From Streptomyces sp. CCM_MD2014 (GTDB taxonomy: Bacteria; Actinomycetota; Actinomycetes; Streptomycetales; Streptomycetaceae): DNA of 64,000 nt. The stretch is from assembly GCF_000772045.1 (NCBI RefSeq), contig NZ_CP009754.1, positions 6,386,001 to 6,450,000 of the forward strand. The letters run 5' to 3'. Position numbers and translations under genes: made by a program. This document shows positions 16,528-24,509 of the stretch, piece after piece (positions within the stretch are counted from its first letter, which is position 1; every line of letters begins with the position of its first letter). The notes under the pieces were generated by a model. The model was not told where the DNA came from. It worked only from the letters and a program-made list of their open reading frames with translations, and made no database searches.

Positions 16528-17748
16528 GTGAGCACCCTCGCCCGCGCCCGCTGCACCATCGGCGCCCACCCCTCCGCCCTGGACGCCACCCTCGCCGCGG
16601 CCGTCCTGGTCTGCATGGTCGCCGGCTCCTTCGTGGACCCGCACGGCCCGGAAGGCGTCAGCTGGGGCCTGCGCACCCCCGACGCGCTCAGTCTCGCCCT
16701 CATGACCGTCGGCGCCGCCGCGCTCGCCTTCCGCCGCCGGGCGCCGATGGCGGTGCTCGCCGTCACCGGCTGCGTCTCCGTCGTCGAGAGCGTCACCGGC
16801 GACCCGCGCGCCCCCGTCGTCATGTCCGCCGTGGTCGCCCTCTACACCGTCGCCGCCTCCACCGACCGGCCCACCACCTGGCGGGTCGGCCTGCTCACGA
16901 TGACGGTGCTCACCGGCGCCGCCATGCTGGCCGGTCCTCTGCCCTGGTACGCGCAGGAGAACCTCGCCGTCTTCGCCTGGACGGGCATCGGCGCCACCGC
17001 CGGGGACGCCGTCCGCAGTCGCCGGGCCTTCGTGCAGGCCATCCGCGACCGGGCGGAGAAGGCCGAGCGCACCCGGGAGGAGGAGGCGCGCCGCCGCGTC
17101 GCCGAGGAGCGGCTGCGCATCGCCCGCGACCTCCACGACGTCGTCGCCCACCACATCGCCCTGGTCAACGTGCAGGCCGGGGTCGCCTCGCACGTCATGG
17201 ACCGGCGGCCCGACCAGGCCAAGGAGGCGCTCGCCCACGTACGGGAGGCCAGCCGCTCCGCGCTGGACGAGCTGCGCGCCACCGTCGGCCTGCTCCGCCA
17301 GTCCGGAGACCCGGAGGCACCGACCGAGCCCGCCCCGGGCCTGGCCCGCCTCGACGAACTCGTCGGCACCTTCCACCACGCCGGGCTGCGGGTCGAGGTG
17401 GCCCGCACCGACCAGGGCACCGAGCTGCCCGCCGCCGTCGACCTGGCCGCGTACCGGATCATCCAGGAGGCGCTGACCAACGTGCAGAAGCACGCGGGGC
17501 GGCAGGCGAAGGCCGAGGTCAGCGTCGTCCGGGTCGGCCCGAACATCGAGGTGACCGTGCTCGACGACGGAGCGGGCGAGGGCGAGGCCCCGGACACCCC
17601 CGTGGAGGGCGGCGGGCACGGGCTGCTCGGCATGCGCGAGCGCGTCACCGCCGTGCGCGGCACCCTCACCACCGGTCCCCGCTACGGAGGCGGTTTCCGT
17701 GTGCATGCGATCCTTCCGGTCAAGAGCCGCACCGATGCCGCCACCTAA
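16528..17748 (+). CDS. Sensor histidine kinase, NarL/DesK type
   Basis: The 406-aa membrane kinase has about five N-terminal hydrophobic segments (18-36, 52-68, 72-88, 97-111 and 118-138) without an extracytoplasmic domain. It continues with a linker coiled coil (165-195), a HisKA_3 domain with H203 in RDLHDVVAHHIALV, and a HATPase domain (ALTNVQKHAG, VTVLDDGAG, GHGLLGMRERV). GTG at 16528 follows TACCGT (16514-16519) by 8 nt and has no ribosome binding site: probably leaderless. The response regulator starts 35 nt downstream and the RND exporter follows, so the pair may respond to membrane stress or to an exported compound. Confidence 0.92.
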   Translation: MSTLARARCTIGAHPSALDATLAAAVLVCMVAGSFVDPHGPEGVSWGLRTPDALSLALMTVGAAALAFRRRAPMAVLAVTGCVSVVESVTGDPRAPVVMSAVVALYTVAASTDRPTTWRVGLLTMTVLTGAAMLAGPLPWYAQENLAVFAWTGIGATAGDAVRSRRAFVQAIRDRAEKAERTREEEARRRVAEERLRIARDLHDVVAHHIALVNVQAGVASHVMDRRPDQAKEALAHVREASRSALDELRATVGLLRQSGDPEAPTEPAPGLARLDELVGTFHHAGLRVEVARTDQGTELPAAVDLAAYRIIQEALTNVQKHAGRQAKAEVSVVRVGPNIEVTVLDDGAGEGEAPDTPVEGGGHGLLGMRERVTAVRGTLTTGPRYGGGFRVHAILPVKSRTDAAT

Positions 17749-17771
17749 GCCACCCAAGCCACCGAAGCCAC
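17740..17771 (+). repeat. 9-bp microsatellite spanning a stop codon
   Basis: GCCACCNAA is repeated as TAA, CAA and GAA versions (17740-17748, 17749-17757, 17758-17766) with a partial fourth. The TAA of the first unit is the kinase stop codon. Unit gain or loss would not change the frame but could move the stop. Confidence 0.8.
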
Positions 17772-17783
17772 GGGGGACCCCGT

Positions 17784-18467
17784 ATGACGATCCGTGTCCT
17801 GCTCGCCGACGACCAGGCGCTGCTGCGCAGCGCCTTCCGGGTGCTGGTCGACTCCGAGCCCGACATGGAGGTGGTGGGGGAGGCGTCCGACGGCGCGGAG
17901 GCGGCCCGGCTGGCCGCCGAACGGCGGGCCGACGTGGTGCTGATGGACATCCGGATGCCGGGCACCGACGGCCTCGCCGCCACCCGCATGATCAGCGCCG
18001 ACCCGGCCCTCGCCCATGTCCGCGTGGTCATACTGACCACCTTCGAGGTCGACGACTACGTGGTGCAGTCGCTGCGGGCCGGCGCCTCCGGGTTTCTCGG
18101 CAAGGGCTCGGAGCCCGACGAGCTGCTCAGCGCGATCCGCGTCGCGGCCGGCGGCGAGGCGCTGCTGTCGCCGGCCGCCACCAAGGGGCTGATCGCCCGC
18201 TTCCTCGCCCAGCAGGGCACGGACGACGAGGAACGCGACCCGGCCCGCGCCGAGCGCCTCGAGTCGCTGACCGTGCGCGAGCGAGAGGTGCTGGTCCAGG
18301 TGGCCGGCGGGCACTCCAACGACGAGATCGCCGAGCGTCTCGAGGTCAGCCCGCTCACCGTGAAGACCCACGTGAACCGGGCCATGGCCAAGCTGGGCGC
18401 CCGCGACCGCGCCCAACTGGTCGTCATCGCGTACGAATCCGGGCTGGTACGTCCAAGGGTGGAGTGA
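17784..18467 (+). CDS. Response regulator, NarL/LuxR family
   Basis: The 227-aa regulator has a receiver domain (1-120; acidic DD at 9-10, phospho-acceptor D55 in VVLMDIRMPG, K104 in FLGKGSEPDELL). A C-terminal LuxR helix-turn-helix follows (about 160-227; LTVREREVLVQVAGG and NDEIAERLEVSPLTVKTHVN). ATG at 17784 has a GGGGGA-containing ribosome binding site. It is the partner of the kinase upstream. The 16-bp palindrome at 18533-18548 in front of the RND gene is a possible target. Confidence 0.93.
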   Translation: MTIRVLLADDQALLRSAFRVLVDSEPDMEVVGEASDGAEAARLAAERRADVVLMDIRMPGTDGLAATRMISADPALAHVRVVILTTFEVDDYVVQSLRAGASGFLGKGSEPDELLSAIRVAAGGEALLSPAATKGLIARFLAQQGTDDEERDPARAERLESLTVREREVLVQVAGGHSNDEIAERLEVSPLTVKTHVNRAMAKLGARDRAQLVVIAYESGLVRPRVE

Positions 18468-18532
18468 GTGCCGCCCGCGTGTACTGCGGAGGGAGTAGGC
18501 GCGGGATAAGGAAATGGACCTGGGGCCTAGGG

Positions 18533-18548
18533 ATGCGGGGCCCCGCAT
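18533..18548. promoter_or_regulatory. Perfect 16-bp palindrome upstream of the RND exporter
   Basis: ATGCGGGGCCCCGCAT reads the same on both strands. It is 100 nt before the exporter start and 66 nt after the response-regulator stop. Without a loop it is better suited to binding a dimeric protein than to forming an RNA hairpin. Confidence 0.5.
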
Positions 18549-18647
18549 GGCTCAGGGTGTTGGGGTGGGCGCTCACGTGTGTCGCCCGCGCCCGGCGCTG
18601 CCATGTGCCCCGTCCCCCGCTCGGCCACAGAAGAGAGACCCTGATCC

Positions 18648-21600
18648 ATGTCCTGGCTGTCGAGATTCAGCCTCGCGCAACGGGCCCTGATAGGGCTGAT
18701 GTCGATCGTCGCGCTCGTCTTCGGCGCGATCGCCATCCCCCAGCTCAAGCAGCAGCTGCTGCCCACCATCGAACTGCCCATGGTGTCGGTGCTGGCCCCG
18801 TACCAGGGTGCCTCGCCGGACGTGGTCGAGAAGCAGGTCGTCGAGCCGATCGAGGACAGCCTCGAGGCCGTCGACGGGATCTCGGGCGTCACCTCCACGG
18901 CCAGTGAGGGCAACGCCGTCATCATGGCGTCCTTCGACTACGGCCCCAACACCCAGCAGCTCGTCGCCGACGTCCAGCAGGCCGTGAACCGGGCCCGCGC
19001 CCAGCTCCCGGACGACGTGGACCCGCAGGTCATCTCCGGCTCGACCGACGACATCCCGACCGTCGTCCTCGCCGTCACCTCGGACAAGGATCAGCAGGCG
19101 CTGGCCGACCAGCTCGACAAGACGGTCGTCTCCGAGCTGAAGGACATCGACGGTGTCGCCCAGGTCGTGGTGGACGGCGTCCGCGACGTCCAGGTCACGG
19201 TCACGCCGGACCCGGCGAAGCTGGCCGCGGCCAAGGTGAGCCCGCAGGTGCTCGCCCAGTCCCTCCAGGCGGGCGGCGCGACCGTCCCCGCCGGCTCCTT
19301 CGACGAGGCGGGCGCCAACCGCACCGTCCAGGTCGGCGGCGGCTTCACCTCGGTCGAGCAGATCCGGGACCTCATGGTCACCGGCGAGGGCGTCGACGAG
19401 CCGGTCCGCCTCGGCGACGTCGCCACCGTCAAGGAGGAGGAGGCCAAGGCCGACTCCCTCACCCGCACCAACGGCAAGCCGTCCCTCGCGGTCGCCGTGA
19501 CGATGGACCACGACGGCAGCGCGGTCTCCATCTCGAACGCCGTCGAGGACAAGCTCCCCGACCTGCGCGAGCAGCTCGGCTCCGGCGCGACCCTCACCGT
19601 CGTCAGCGACCAGGGCCCGGCGGTCTCCAAGGCGATCTCCGGCCTGACCACCGAGGGCGGGCTCGGCCTCCTCTTCGCCGTGCTGGTCATCCTGGTCTTC
19701 CTGGCGTCGATCCGCTCCACCCTGGTCACCGCGGTCTCCATCCCGCTGTCCGTGGTGCTGGCGCTGATCGTCCTGTGGACGCGCGACCTGTCGCTCAACA
19801 TGCTGACGCTGGGCGCGCTGACCATCGCCATCGGCCGCGTCGTCGACGACTCGATCGTGGTCCTGGAGAACATCAAGCGGCACCTCGGCTACGGCGAGGA
19901 GCGCAAGGACGCCATCCTGAGCGCCGTCCGCGAGGTCGCCGGGGCGGTCACCTCGTCCACGCTCACCACGGTCGCCGTGTTCCTGCCGATCGGTCTGGTC
20001 GGCGGCATGGTCGGCGAGCTGTTCGGTTCCTTCAGCCTCACCGTCACCGCGGCGCTGCTCGCGTCCCTGCTGGTGTCCCTGACGGTCGTCCCGGTCCTCT
20101 CGTACTGGTTCCTGCGGCCCCCCAAGGGCACGCCGGAGGACGCGGCCGAGGCCCGCAGGCTGGCCGAGGAGAAGGAGGCCAAGAGCCGCCTGCAGCGCTT
20201 CTACGTCCCCGTCCTGCGCTTCGCCACCCGCCGCCGGCTGATCAGCGTGGCCATCGCGGTCGTCGTACTGCTCGGCACGTTCGGCATGGCGCCGCTGCTG
20301 AAGACCAACTTCTTCGACCAGGGCGAGCAGAAGGTCCTCAGCGTCAAGCAGGAGCTGAAGCCCGGCACCAGCCTCGGCGCGACCGACGAGCAGGCCGAGA
20401 AGGTCGAGAAGCTGCTCGGCGAGACGGAGGGCGTCAAGGACTACCAGGTCACCATCGGCTCGTCCGGCTTCATGGCCGCCTTCGGCGGCGGCACGGACAC
20501 CAACCAGGCCTCGTACCAGGTCATGCTGGAGGACTCGGCGTCCTACGAGGACGTCCAGGACCACATCGAGGAAGGACTGGCGAAGCTCGGCGACGGCATC
20601 GGCACGACCACCATCGCCGCCGGTGACGGCTTCGGCAGCCAGGACCTGAGCGTCGTCGTCAAGGCGGCCGACGCGCAGGTGCTCCGCGAGGCCTCCGAGC
20701 AGGTCCGCAAGACCGTCGCCGGCCTCGACGACGTCACCGACGTCACCAGCGACCTGGCGCAGAGCGTCCCGCGCATCTCGGTCAAGGCCAACGCGAAGGC
20801 CGCCGAGGCCGGCTTCACCGACCAGACCCTCGGCGCGGCCGTCGCCCAGGCGGTGCGCGGCACCCCGGCGGCCAAGGCGACCCTGGACGACACCGAGCGC
20901 GACGTCGTCATCAAGTCGGCCCAGCCGGCCACCACGACGGCCGAGCTGAAGGCGCTGAACCTCGGCGCGGTGAAGCTCGGTGACATCGCCACCGTGCGGC
21001 TGGTGGACGGCCCGGTCTCGATGACCCGCATCGACGGTCAGCGCGCGGCCACCATCACGGCCAAGCCGACCGGCGACAACACCGGCGCGGTCAGCGCGGA
21101 CCTCCAGTCCGAGATCAACGGCCTGGACCTGCCGGCCGGCGCCACCGCCGAGATCGGCGGCGTCACGGCCGACCAGGACGAGGCCTTCGTCAACCTGGGC
21201 CTCGCCATGCTCGCGGCGATCGCCATCGTCTTCATGCTGCTGGTCGGCACCTTCCGGTCGCTGGCCCAGCCGCTGATCCTGCTGGTGTCCATCCCGTTCG
21301 CGGCGACCGGCGCGATCGGCCTGCTGGTCGCCACGGGCACCCCGATGGGCGTCCCCGCGATGATCGGCATGCTGATGCTGATCGGCATCGTGGTCACCAA
21401 CGCCATCGTGCTGATCGACCTGATCAACCAGTACCGCAAGCAGGGCTACGGCGTCGTCGAGGCCGTCGTCGAGGGCGGCCGTCACCGCCTGCGCCCCATC
21501 CTCATGACGGCCCTGGCGACGATCTTCGCCCTCCTGCCGATGGCGCTGGGCGTCACCGGCGAGGGCGGCTTCATCGCCCAGCCGCTGGCCGTGGTCGTCA

Positions 21601-21773
21601 TCGGCGGCCTGATCACCTCGACCCTGCTGACCCTCCTCCTGGTCCCGACCCTCTACGCGATGCTGGAGCTCCGCAAGGAGCGCCGCGCGAAGAAGCGGGC
21701 CGCGAAGAAGGGCGGCGGCGGGGTGCCGCCGCAGGCGGCAGCGTCGGACGAGCCGGAGCCGGCTCAGGTCTAG
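18648..21773 (+). CDS. RND-family exporter (AcrB/HAE1-like)
   Basis: The 1041-aa inner-membrane proton-driven transporter has the two-fold RND plan. TM1 is at about 12-30 (ALIGLMSIVALVFG), a first large external domain at about 40-330, a TM block at about 340-480 (including IAIGRVVDDSIVVLENIKRHLGYG, the motif with the intramembrane Asp pair) and a TM at 535-550. A second external domain and TM block follow at 850-1010 (MGVPAMIGMLMLIGIVVTNAIVLIDLINQYRKQG). The length suits HAE1-type pumps, not the MmpL type. No membrane-fusion or outer-membrane partner gene is adjacent, as expected in a Gram-positive. The substrate is unknown. Confidence 0.9.
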   Translation: MSWLSRFSLAQRALIGLMSIVALVFGAIAIPQLKQQLLPTIELPMVSVLAPYQGASPDVVEKQVVEPIEDSLEAVDGISGVTSTASEGNAVIMASFDYGPNTQQLVADVQQAVNRARAQLPDDVDPQVISGSTDDIPTVVLAVTSDKDQQALADQLDKTVVSELKDIDGVAQVVVDGVRDVQVTVTPDPAKLAAAKVSPQVLAQSLQAGGATVPAGSFDEAGANRTVQVGGGFTSVEQIRDLMVTGEGVDEPVRLGDVATVKEEEAKADSLTRTNGKPSLAVAVTMDHDGSAVSISNAVEDKLPDLREQLGSGATLTVVSDQGPAVSKAISGLTTEGGLGLLFAVLVILVFLASIRSTLVTAVSIPLSVVLALIVLWTRDLSLNMLTLGALTIAIGRVVDDSIVVLENIKRHLGYGEERKDAILSAVREVAGAVTSSTLTTVAVFLPIGLVGGMVGELFGSFSLTVTAALLASLLVSLTVVPVLSYWFLRPPKGTPEDAAEARRLAEEKEAKSRLQRFYVPVLRFATRRRLISVAIAVVVLLGTFGMAPLLKTNFFDQGEQKVLSVKQELKPGTSLGATDEQAEKVEKLLGETEGVKDYQVTIGSSGFMAAFGGGTDTNQASYQVMLEDSASYEDVQDHIEEGLAKLGDGIGTTTIAAGDGFGSQDLSVVVKAADAQVLREASEQVRKTVAGLDDVTDVTSDLAQSVPRISVKANAKAAEAGFTDQTLGAAVAQAVRGTPAAKATLDDTERDVVIKSAQPATTTAELKALNLGAVKLGDIATVRLVDGPVSMTRIDGQRAATITAKPTGDNTGAVSADLQSEINGLDLPAGATAEIGGVTADQDEAFVNLGLAMLAAIAIVFMLLVGTFRSLAQPLILLVSIPFAATGAIGLLVATGTPMGVPAMIGMLMLIGIVVTNAIVLIDLINQYRKQGYGVVEAVVEGGRHRLRPILMTALATIFALLPMALGVTGEGGFIAQPLAVVVIGGLITSTLLTLLLVPTLYAMLELRKERRAKKRAAKKGGGGVPPQAAASDEPEPAQV

Positions 21774-21793
21774 CGAGCCGCAGAGGGCCCCAT

Positions 21794-21823
21794 GGGTGCT
21801 CCCGCCGAGCCGCGGGAGCACCC
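21794..21823 (+). terminator. First hairpin terminator after the RND gene
   Basis: A perfect 12-bp stem (21794-21805 with 21812-21823) around a 6-nt loop, 21 nt after the stop codon. Confidence 0.8.
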
Positions 21824-21830
21824 GGCAACC

Positions 21831-21870
21831 GAACGGCCCGTCCCGGGAAGCACCCTGGGACGGGCCGTTC
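21831..21870 (+). terminator. Second hairpin terminator after the RND gene
   Basis: A perfect 14-bp stem (21831-21844 with 21857-21870) follows the first hairpin by 7 nt, forming a tandem terminator. Confidence 0.8.
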
Positions 21871-22055
21871 GCCGTTCACCACCGGTGGTGGACGCTTGGA
21901 CGCTTCACCTTGGAAAAGGTTGTAGTGGGAGCTGGGAGAAGTCGTATGGGATTACGCACACCCTGAAGCCGTGACGGCCGCGGAGCCGCATTCGCTTGGT
22001 GGTGTGGAGGAGGGGAGGGCCTCCGCCACGGCATCGAGTGGAGGGGGTTGAACCC

Positions 22056-22493
22056 ATGGCCGACGTGGGTGAACGCACGCCAAGTGCTCAGGAGATGCGG
22101 ATGAGGGCAGCGGCCTTCGTCCGGCGCGTCGGCAAGCGCGGCAGGCTTCCGCTCGACTACTCCGTGGCCAGTCTCCGGGTCGCCGACTTCCTGCTCGACG
22201 GACTGCGCAGGAGCGGTGCGGAAGAGGCGCGGGGCGGTGAGGTGCTGCTCGATCTGGGAGCGTACGTGGGCGAGGTGCTCGTACGTCGGGCGGGCGCGAC
22301 GTGGATCGACTTCGATGCGGACCAGCAGGCGTACTTCGGGCAGTCGGTCGGCGTGCGGATGCCGGACGGGCGGGTGTGGAACCCCCTGGGCAAGGTCCGC
22401 AACTGCTTCGCGGCGGGCAGCGCCCAGGAGTCGTTGCGCACCTTCTACCTGACGTTGCACGGCAGGGCGCGCGGCCGTCGGCCTGCCGCCTGA
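22056..22493 (+). CDS. Conserved hypothetical protein, 145 aa
   Basis: The protein starts MADVGERTPSAQEMRMRAAAF and contains basic stretches (RRVGKRGRLP, RARGRRPAA), a VLLDLGAYVGEVLVRRAG segment and WIDFDADQQAYFGQ. There is no signal or membrane segment. ATG at 22056 has GGAGG 11 nt upstream; an earlier in-frame start at 21996 lacks support. The region before it carries a CCACCGGTGG palindrome (21879-21888). It is convergent with nadA. No function can be assigned. Confidence 0.72.
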   Translation: MADVGERTPSAQEMRMRAAAFVRRVGKRGRLPLDYSVASLRVADFLLDGLRRSGAEEARGGEVLLDLGAYVGEVLVRRAGATWIDFDADQQAYFGQSVGVRMPDGRVWNPLGKVRNCFAAGSAQESLRTFYLTLHGRARGRRPAA

Positions 22494-22555
22494 CGGGGCG
22501 CCCCGCCCGGCACCGCGGTGGCGGGCCGGGCGGGGCGTACACGCGCAGGGCACGG

Positions 22556-23740
22556 TTACGGCAGCGCCAGCATCCGTTCCAGGGCCAGCTTCGCGAAGGC
22601 CTCCGTCTCCTTGTCGACCTCGATCCGGTTGACCAGAGTGCCCTCGGCCAGCGACTCCAGCGCCCAGACCAGGTGCGGGAGGTCGATGCGGTTCATGGTC
22701 GAGCAGAAGCAGACCGTCTTGTCGAGGAAGACGATCTCCTTGTCCTCGGCGGCGAAACGGTTCGCCAGCCGGCGGACCAGGTTCAGCTCGGTGCCGATGG
22801 CCCACTTGGAACCGGCCGGGGCCGCCTCCAGGGCCTTGATGATGTACTCGGTCGAGCCGACGTAGTCCGCCGCCGCGACGACCTCGTGCTTGCACTCGGG
22901 GTGCACCAGGACGTTCACACCCGGAATGCGCTCGCGCACGTCGTTGACCGAGTCGAGGCTGAAGCGGCCGTGCACCGAGCAGTGGCCCCGCCACAGGATC
23001 ATCTTCGCGGCGCGCAGCTCCTCGGCCGTCAGCCCGCCGTTCGGCCGGTGCGGGTTGTAGACGACGCAGTCCTCCAGGGACATGCCCAGGTCCCGCACCG
23101 CGGTGTTGCGGCCGAGGTGCTGGTCGGGCAGGAAGAGAACCTTCTCGCCCTGCTCGAAGGCCCAGTTCAGGGCCCGCTCGGCGTTGGAGGAGGTGCAGAT
23201 GGTGCCGCCGTGCTTGCCGGTGAACGCCTTGATGTCCGCCGACGAGTTCATGTACGACACCGGCACGACCTGCTCGGCGATCCCGGCCTCGGTCAGCACG
23301 TCCCAGCACTCGGCGACCTGCTCGGCGGTGGCCATGTCCGCCATGGAACAGCCGGCCGCCAGGTCGGGCAGGACCACCTTCTGGTCGTCCGAGGTCAGGA
23401 TGTCGGCCGACTCCGCCATGAAGTGCACACCGCAGAAGACGATGTACTCCGCCTCCGGACGCGCCGCCGCGTCCCGGGCCAGCTTGAAGGAGTCGCCCGT
23501 GACGTCGGCGAACTGGATGACCTCGTCGCGCTGGTAGTGGTGACCGAGCACGAAGACCTTGTCGCCGAGCTTCTCCTTGGCCGCACGGGCCCGCGCGACC
23601 AGGTCCGGGTCGGAGGGCGAGGGCAGGTCGCCGGGGCACTCCACACCGCGCTCGCTCCTCGGGTCGGCCTCGCGGCCGAGCAGCAGGAGGGCGAGGGGCG
23701 TCGGCTGAACGTCGAGCTCCTGGGGTTGGGCGGTGGTCAC
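22556..23740 (-). CDS. nadA: Quinolinate synthase
   Basis: Condenses iminoaspartate with dihydroxyacetone phosphate to quinolinate in de novo NAD synthesis, using a 4Fe-4S cluster. The 394-aa protein shows LGHHYQRDEVI (65-75), FCGVHFMAES with cluster ligand C103, RGHCSVHGRFS (C254) and KTVCFCSTMN (C344/C346), the Bacillus-type arrangement. Three starts are possible. GTG at 23740 is preferred because AGAAAGG lies 9 nt upstream; GTG at 23749 would abut the ribosome binding site. nadB and nadC are not next to it. A -35/-10 pair with repeated 13-bp elements lies upstream. Confidence 0.94.
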   Translation of the reverse strand: MTTAQPQELDVQPTPLALLLLGREADPRSERGVECPGDLPSPSDPDLVARARAAKEKLGDKVFVLGHHYQRDEVIQFADVTGDSFKLARDAAARPEAEYIVFCGVHFMAESADILTSDDQKVVLPDLAAGCSMADMATAEQVAECWDVLTEAGIAEQVVPVSYMNSSADIKAFTGKHGGTICTSSNAERALNWAFEQGEKVLFLPDQHLGRNTAVRDLGMSLEDCVVYNPHRPNGGLTAEELRAAKMILWRGHCSVHGRFSLDSVNDVRERIPGVNVLVHPECKHEVVAAADYVGSTEYIIKALEAAPAGSKWAIGTELNLVRRLANRFAAEDKEIVFLDKTVCFCSTMNRIDLPHLVWALESLAEGTLVNRIEVDKETEAFAKLALERMLALP

Positions 23741-23776
23741 GACACGCACCCTTTCTACGTTTCGGTCGACCCTTTT

Positions 23777-23823
23777 CGTCGATTTGACGTTATCTATCAT
23801 AACCGGTTCACGTCACTTTGACG
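23777..23823 (-). promoter_or_regulatory. nadA promoter with two 13-bp operator-like repeats
   Basis: On the minus strand GTGACG (23816-23811), an 18-nt spacer and TAACGT (23792-23787) form a promoter, with TATGAT (23801-23796) as an alternative -10. Two related elements, CGTCACTTTGACG (23811-23823) and CGTCGATTTGACG (23777-23789) on the plus strand, agree in 11 of 13 bases. The first is an inverted repeat CGTCA/TGACG. One covers the -35 and the other the start-site side of the -10. This suggests a repressor of NAD synthesis; its identity is unknown. Confidence 0.55.
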
Positions 23824-24041
23824 ATGCCCATAGTGTCGGTGTGACGTGAATCCCGGGCGTCCGAGCCGCCGTCCCCGCGCCGTTGGCAGCCGCCGTCCAC
23901 AGCCGCTGACCGTCGGCGGGGGCGTGTGCGAGCATGAAGGGGACGCCGAGGCAAAGACTCGGCCGTGCCCGGAATGAATCCGCGGCTCCGTCGGTTGACA
24001 CCGTCGGCAAGCAGTCTCCGTACAACCCGGGAGAGATGTAG

Positions 24042-24398
24042 ATGTCCGTATCGGACGAGACCACCACCGTCACCGACGGCATCATCCTGACCGACGCCGC
24101 CGCGGCCAAGGTCAAGGCCCTGCTCGACCAGGAAGGCCGTGACGACCTGGCGCTGCGCGTCGCCGTCCAGCCCGGCGGCTGCTCCGGCCTGCGTTACCAG
24201 CTCTTCTTCGACGAGCGTTCGCTCGACGGTGACGTGGTGAAGGACTTCGGCGGCGTCAAGGTCACCACCGACCGCATGAGCGCCCCCTACCTCGGCGGCG
24301 CCACCATCGACTTCGTGGACACGATCGAGAAGCAGGGCTTCACGATCGACAACCCGAACGCGACCGGCTCCTGCGCCTGCGGCGACTCCTTCAGCTGA
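24042..24398 (+). CDS. erpA: Iron-sulfur cluster insertion protein (A-type, ErpA/HesB family)
   Basis: A-type carrier that delivers Fe-S clusters to apo-enzymes; NadA next door is a plausible client. The 118-aa protein has the three family cysteines: C47 in GGCSGLRYQ and C111/C113 in GSCACGDSFS at the C-terminus. GGGAGAG upstream supports ATG at 24042. It is divergent from nadA across a 301-nt region (23741-24041) that holds the nadA promoter; no separate gene was found there. An 18-bp terminator follows. Confidence 0.92.
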   Translation: MSVSDETTTVTDGIILTDAAAAKVKALLDQEGRDDLALRVAVQPGGCSGLRYQLFFDERSLDGDVVKDFGGVKVTTDRMSAPYLGGATIDFVDTIEKQGFTIDNPNATGSCACGDSFS

Positions 24399-24442
24399 CA
24401 GCCGACGGCCGACGGCCGATTCGCGCGGCGCCGAAGTGCGAG

Positions 24443-24482
24443 AAGGGCGGCGGCCCGGGATTCGTCCCGGGCCGCCGCCCTT
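24443..24482. terminator. Strong bidirectional terminator between erpA and 24510
   Basis: A perfect 18-bp stem (24443-24460 with 24465-24482) closed by a TTCG tetraloop. AA at one end and TT at the other make it usable for both converging genes. Confidence 0.9.
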
Positions 24483-24509
24483 CCGTCACGCCCGTGCTCC
24501 GTGTGGGCG

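Noticed and set aside
18573..21821. 1082-codon minus-strand frame opposite the RND gene
   Set aside because: Shadow ORF without motifs or ribosome binding site; the plus-strand RND protein is convincing.
21889..21960. Direct CGCTTGGACGCTT-type repeats before the 145-aa gene
   Set aside because: Too short and imperfect to call an operator or repeat element.
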